In this document: one piece after another, positions 5,909 through 9,130 of the stretch
Position numbering within the stretch: position 1 is the stretch's first letter
Layout: every line of letters begins with the position of its first letter
Origin: Kiloniellales bacterium
GTDB lineage: Bacteria; Pseudomonadota; Alphaproteobacteria; Kiloniellales; JAKSDN01
NCBI GenBank assembly: GCA_022360075.1
Contig: JAKSDN010001467.1
Span: 1 to 9,130 of the forward strand
Direction: 5' to 3'
DNA: 9,130 bases
Translations under genes and position numbers: made by a program
Notes under the pieces: model-generated
Database searches by the model: none
What the model was told of the DNA's origin: nothing
Seen by the model: the letters and a program-made list of their open reading frames with translations, nothing else

Positions 5909-7039
5909 CTATCCGCGTGGCCAGCGCGTCAGGTGATTATCCCAGCGCCGGGCCATCAGGACAGGTGTATCCAAGTGATGTTCGCGGCCGGTCCCCAGGT
6001 CTGCGATGAGGGCGCCGCCACGGCCGCTGCTGATCAGGAAGCTGCCGGGCTCGCCGGTCGCCGAGACGCCGCAGCCGTCGGCCAGGCTGGCGGCGCCGAG
6101 ATAGCCCCGGCTCGCCAAGGACCAGAAGGTGGTCAGGCCGCCGCGTGGGCTGGAGACCGCGAACAGGCCTCCGCCGGCATCGAAGCAGACGCTGCCGCAG
6201 TACTGGCGCATGCGCCGCTCGACCTCCGGCGGCGCGCGCAGCAGGGCTATCCGCTCCTCGCCGCCGTGCAGGGCGACCAGCGGCACCCGGTCGCTGCGCG
6301 GACCTTCGTACTGCATGGCGATGACGACCGCGTCCCCCGGGCCGACCGCCAAGTGCCGGATGCTCAGGCGGTGCAGCGCGGGCGGCAGGCGGTACGCGCC
6401 GAGGCGGCGTCCGCTCGCCGCGTCGAGGTAGACCAGCGACGGCGCCATGGTCGGCAGGTTGAGCTTGTGCCGGCCGCTCTCCGGGTGGGTTTGGATGCCG
6501 CCGTTGGCGATCACAAGTGTCCGTCCATCGGCCAGGAAGCGGATGTCGTGGGGGCCGATGCCGTGCGCGGACAGCTCGCCGAGCCGGCGGTAGTCGCCGC
6601 CGGCCTCCCAGACGCCGATTGCGCCACGCCCGGCCTCGTAGTCGTTCTCGGTCGTGAAGAGCTTCGAGCCATCGGGCGCGAAGACCCCGTGGCCGTAGAA
6701 GTGGCGGCCGTCGGGGCTGGCCAGCCTTCGAAGGACTTTCCCCTCTGTTAGATCGACGACCTCGGCAAAGCGGCCCGGCCGGCGCGCGAAGATGACGGCC
6801 TGGCGCGCGGCGGGTGACAGCGCGACCGCGTGGCCGCGCCCGGGTAGCGGCAGCTCGAAGCCGATCGTGCCGTCGGCGCGAAAGGCGGAAAGCCGGAAGC
6901 GCCCGTCCGGACCGGCGCTGCCGCTGAGATAGAGGCCGGGATCGCCGCTGCCCCGCGCGCTGGCGGACGAGAGCGCGAGCGGGCCGGCGGCCAGTCCCGC
7001 GCCCAGGGCGCTCAGCAGCTTGCGCCGCTCAATCGCCAT
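5909..7039 (-). CDS. DUF1513 family exported beta-propeller protein
   Basis: A 376-residue protein whose start 'MAIERRKLLSALGAGLAAGPLALSSASA' looks like a twin-arginine export signal (Arg5-Arg6, then a hydrophobic stretch, cut near residue 28), so it should act in the periplasm. The body carries the DUF1513 hallmarks: 'HFYGHGVFAPDGSKLFTTENDYEAGRGAIGVWE', 'HGIGPHDIRFLADGRTLVIANGGIQTHPESGRHKLNL', 'LSIRHLA' and 'SSPRGGLTTFW', consistent with a WD40-like propeller. The ATG at 7039 overlaps the end of the imelysin gene by 11 bases, implying coupled translation; the frame is open further upstream but that part lies inside the imelysin gene. Its biochemical role is not established. The family is commonly found with imelysin and DUF1111 genes in iron-responsive operons. 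It is the last gene of that set here, and no clear terminator follows. Confidence 0.92.
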   Translation of the reverse strand: MAIERRKLLSALGAGLAAGPLALSSASARGSGDPGLYLSGSAGPDGRFRLSAFRADGTIGFELPLPGRGHAVALSPAARQAVIFARRPGRFAEVVDLTEGKVLRRLASPDGRHFYGHGVFAPDGSKLFTTENDYEAGRGAIGVWEAGGDYRRLGELSAHGIGPHDIRFLADGRTLVIANGGIQTHPESGRHKLNLPTMAPSLVYLDAASGRRLGAYRLPPALHRLSIRHLAVGPGDAVVIAMQYEGPRSDRVPLVALHGGEERIALLRAPPEVERRMRQYCGSVCFDAGGGLFAVSSPRGGLTTFWSLASRGYLGAASLADGCGVSATGEPGSFLISSGRGGALIADLGTGREHHLDTPVLMARRWDNHLTRWPRG

Positions 7040-8129
7040 CGAGCGTATTGAAGCCGACGGCGAGGCCGAGCGCCTGGGCCAAGGGGCCGGCAATCCGCTC
7101 GCGCTGGGCCTCGACCCGGCGTTTCAGGTCTTCGACGATGAGGCGTGCGGCCTCGTCCTTCACCGCGGCCGAAAGCGGCAGCCCCAGGGATTTGGCGAGC
7201 CCGATCGCCTTCCTGAAGCCCTGCCGGATCTCGGCGTCCAACGCCTGGTGCGCGGGATCTTCGGTCAGCAGCGAGGCCAGGGCCCCCTCCGCGCCGTAGA
7301 GCGCCTCCAGGGCTTGAAGGTTCAAAACGACGTTCTGCATGGACCGCGCGCTGCGCCAGGACTCGCTGCGGCGCGGCTTGGCTTTCTTCAGCGACGAGCC
7401 GAGCGGCCGTGCCAGCTTGACCTCGGCGATCAGGACCAAGCCTTGGTTGAGGCTCTTGAAGAACAGGGCGGCGACCGCCTCGTCGTTCTCGAAGAGGCCT
7501 TCGCCACCGGCTGCCGTGCGAATGGCGGAGAGCGTGCTGTCCTCGCCGTCGCGCCACTCGCGCAGTAGGTCCTCGGCGATTCCGGCGAGATTGTCCGTGA
7601 TCGCGACGGCCAGCTTGCAGCGGTAGGCCGGCTCGCCCTGCGGCCCCAGCGAGTCGGGACCGCCGTAGAGCAGCTTCTCCAGCGCGGGCAGGCCCTGCAC
7701 GGCGACGCTGCCCCTGGCGAAAGCCGCCGGCGCCAGGGCCGCGTCGTCCTCGGCGGCCAGCAGCTTGGCGAGCTGCTTGCTGCCGGTGTTGTGCTTGTCC
7801 GGCCAGAAGGCGATGCGGAAGCCGCGCATCAGGAACTCGACGGGACCGAAGTGGATGTGCGCCACACCCATCCAGGCGTCCATGGCGGCTTGGTAGCCGG
7901 CCCGCGTCGCGTCCAACCCGGCGGCCGAGGGTGTGGTGCAGAAGGCCGTCGCCGCCTCGTCGAGCTGTCCCGTGGCTTCCGCCAAGGCGGCGTAGCGCGG
8001 AATGACGTGGCTCTCCGCCAGTGCCAGATTGCTTGCGAGGAAATCGCTCTCGGCATGACCTGGGCCCGGGGCCTGCGCGGCCACCAGGACCACGGCGGCA
8101 GCCAGGCATCCCTGTCGGTGCCGTCTCAT
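7029..8129 (-). CDS. Imelysin family periplasmic protein
   Basis: A 366-residue protein with a Sec-type signal peptide (residues 1-26, ending 'GPGHA'). The mature helical part has the imelysin features 'AWMGVAHIHFGPVEF' (about 85-99), 'FWPDKHNTGSKQLAKLL' (about 108-124), 'VAVQGLPALEKLLYG' (about 142-156) and a long C-terminal helical region. The family (Pfam imelysin, once called peptidase M75) includes EfeO/EfeM-like and IrpA proteins linked to iron uptake. The motif usually written GxHxxE reads Gly146-Leu-Pro148-Ala-Leu-Glu151, so the histidine is replaced by proline. Start: ATG 8129 makes an ATGA overlap with the stop of the upstream DUF1111 gene; earlier in-frame starts lie inside that gene and would lack a signal peptide at the N-terminus. 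Likely periplasmic iron-related function; protease activity is doubtful. Confidence 0.92.
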   Translation of the reverse strand: MRRHRQGCLAAAVVLVAAQAPGPGHAESDFLASNLALAESHVIPRYAALAEATGQLDEAATAFCTTPSAAGLDATRAGYQAAMDAWMGVAHIHFGPVEFLMRGFRIAFWPDKHNTGSKQLAKLLAAEDDAALAPAAFARGSVAVQGLPALEKLLYGGPDSLGPQGEPAYRCKLAVAITDNLAGIAEDLLREWRDGEDSTLSAIRTAAGGEGLFENDEAVAALFFKSLNQGLVLIAEVKLARPLGSSLKKAKPRRSESWRSARSMQNVVLNLQALEALYGAEGALASLLTEDPAHQALDAEIRQGFRKAIGLAKSLGLPLSAAVKDEAARLIVEDLKRRVEAQRERIAGPLAQALGLAVGFNTLDGD

Positions 8130-9130
8130 AGCGTGCTTAGAAAACGCAGCAAGGCGTTGCGCTCCTCCCGGCTCATGGAGACGACGGCCTGCTTGGCACC
8201 TTCCGCCTCGCCGCCGTGCCAGAGGATCGCCTCCAGCAGGTTGCGTGCACGGCCGTCGTGCAGGAACTGTGTGTGGCCGTTGACGACCTCGGTCAGGCCG
8301 ATGCCCCAGAGCGGCGGCGTGCGCCACTCCCGCCCGGAGGCCTCACCCTCCGGCCGATGGTCGGCCAGGCCCTCGCCCATGTCGTGCAGCAGCAGGTCGC
8401 TGTAGGGCCAGATCAACTGCCCAGACTGCTCGGGCATGTCCGGCCGCTCGGCGGTCACGAACTTGGGCCGGTGACAGGCGATGCAGCCCGATCCGTAGAA
8501 CAGCGCCTTGCCCGCCAGCACCTCCGGATCGTCGATTTCCCGGCGGGCCGGCACGGCCAGGTTCCGCGCGTAGAACAGCACCACGTCGAGCACCTTGTCC
8601 GAGGCTTCGACGCCGTCATGGCGGTCGCTGTTGCCGGTCGGCGCGGCGCGGCAGTCGCTCTGCGCGGCGGTGCAGTCGCCCGCGGCCGCGGGAAACAGCG
8701 TCGTCGCGATGCCGATATCGCCGCTGAAGGCTGCGGCGATCTGTTGGCGCAGGCTCGGTTGGCCCGCCTTCCAGCCGAAGCGGCCGAGCATCGCCCGGCC
8801 GGCCTCAAGGCTCCAGACCCGGTTGGCCTTGCCGGAGATGCCGTCGCCGTCAGCGTCCTCGGGGTCGGCGAGGGCCAGGATGTCCGCCTCGTCGATGGCC
8901 TCCAGCAGCCCCAGGCCGATCATGGGCGATGCCACGCGCGGCGACAACATGGTCTCCGGGTGCAGCGCGCCGAAGCCGGGCGCCTCGACGCTGTAGGTCG
9001 GGCGGCGCAGGGACACGACCTCGCCGTCGGCGAGCGTCACCGGGATCTCCTCGTAGACGATGTGGATGCGCCCCTCGGCCCGATGGCCTTGGATCGAGAA
9101 GTCCTGGAGCTGGCCGCCGTAGGTCGGCTC
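8126..9130 (-). CDS. DUF1111 di-haem c-type cytochrome-like protein; 5' end outside window
   Basis: The frame is open to the window edge: upstream of the GTG at 9040 it reads 'YGGQLQDF' then 'RIHIVYEEIPVTLADG', typical of DUF1111 proteins, so the real start lies beyond 9130. About 334 residues are visible. They contain one haem c attachment motif, CIACH (8471-8485), and an Asp-rich calcium-type loop 'DADGDGISGKANRV' (about 8825-8860). Further conserved stretches are 'GRFGWKAGQPSLRQQ', 'LWGIGLTEVVNGHTQFLHDGRA' and 'LEAILWHGGEAEGAK'. The family resembles di-haem peroxidases (MauG/CcpA type); a second CxxCH is expected in the missing N-terminal part, along with a signal peptide for the periplasm. 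It is often annotated 'thiol oxidoreductase' without direct proof. It overlaps the imelysin start by 4 bases (ATGA), and a role in periplasmic redox handling of iron is inferred from that context. Confidence 0.93.
   Translation of the reverse strand, partial: EPTYGGQLQDFSIQGHRAEGRIHIVYEEIPVTLADGEVVSLRRPTYSVEAPGFGALHPETMLSPRVASPMIGLGLLEAIDEADILALADPEDADGDGISGKANRVWSLEAGRAMLGRFGWKAGQPSLRQQIAAAFSGDIGIATTLFPAAAGDCTAAQSDCRAAPTGNSDRHDGVEASDKVLDVVLFYARNLAVPARREIDDPEVLAGKALFYGSGCIACHRPKFVTAERPDMPEQSGQLIWPYSDLLLHDMGEGLADHRPEGEASGREWRTPPLWGIGLTEVVNGHTQFLHDGRARNLLEAILWHGGEAEGAKQAVVSMSREERNALLRFLSTL

Noticed and set aside
5465..6751. Plus-strand open frame of 428 codons
   Set aside because: It lies opposite the unknown gene and the DUF1513 gene, spans the Fur box region, and its product is low-complexity Ala/Arg/Asp/Gln with no domain.
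7012..8109. Minus-strand frame of 365 codons overlapping the imelysin
   Set aside because: It is Arg/Gly-rich shadow sequence in another frame; the imelysin frame has a signal peptide, family motifs and an ATGA overlap.

Overview
The window is high-GC bacterial DNA, most likely from an alphaproteobacterium of Rhodospirillales type. The basis is the gene order hprK-rapZ-manX-ptsH-ptsI, which is typical of that class, the short form of HprK, and two kinds of intergenic repeat that I recall from alphaproteobacterial genomes. No species can be named from the sequence alone.

Region 1 (1-3835, + strand) is a regulatory phosphotransferase (PTS) operon. It begins inside a reading frame that joins the C-terminal end of HPr kinase/phosphorylase (HprK) to a complete RapZ in one uninterrupted frame. 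A mannose-type EIIA (manX), HPr (ptsH) and enzyme I (ptsI) follow. No EIIB or EIIC permease gene is seen, so the likely job is signalling: EI passes phosphate from PEP to HPr His25 and on to EIIA His9, while HprK would modify HPr on Ser56.

Region 2 (3836-4272) has no gene. It holds a weak terminator-like repeat, a 111-base nested palindrome of repeat-family type, and a promoter for bfd that abuts a Fur-like palindrome and is followed by a strong leader hairpin.

Region 3 (4273-5199, + strand) is iron storage and release: bfd (bacterioferritin-associated ferredoxin) and bfr (bacterioferritin with all ferroxidase and haem ligands intact).

Region 4 (5234-9130, - strand) holds a conserved-looking unknown protein with a CxxC motif, downstream of a good Fur box and promoter. 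Upstream of it on the same strand is a tightly overlapping set: a di-haem c-type protein of the DUF1111 family (its N-terminus runs off the window), an imelysin-family periplasmic protein, and a Tat-exported DUF1513 beta-propeller protein. This trio is a known iron-linked periplasmic gene set. Regions 3 and 4 together look like one iron-homeostasis island beside the PTS operon.

The points most worth a second look are the HprK-RapZ fusion, the Fur-controlled unknown gene at 5234-5734, the bfd leader hairpin, and the imelysin whose GxHxxE motif reads GLPALE.
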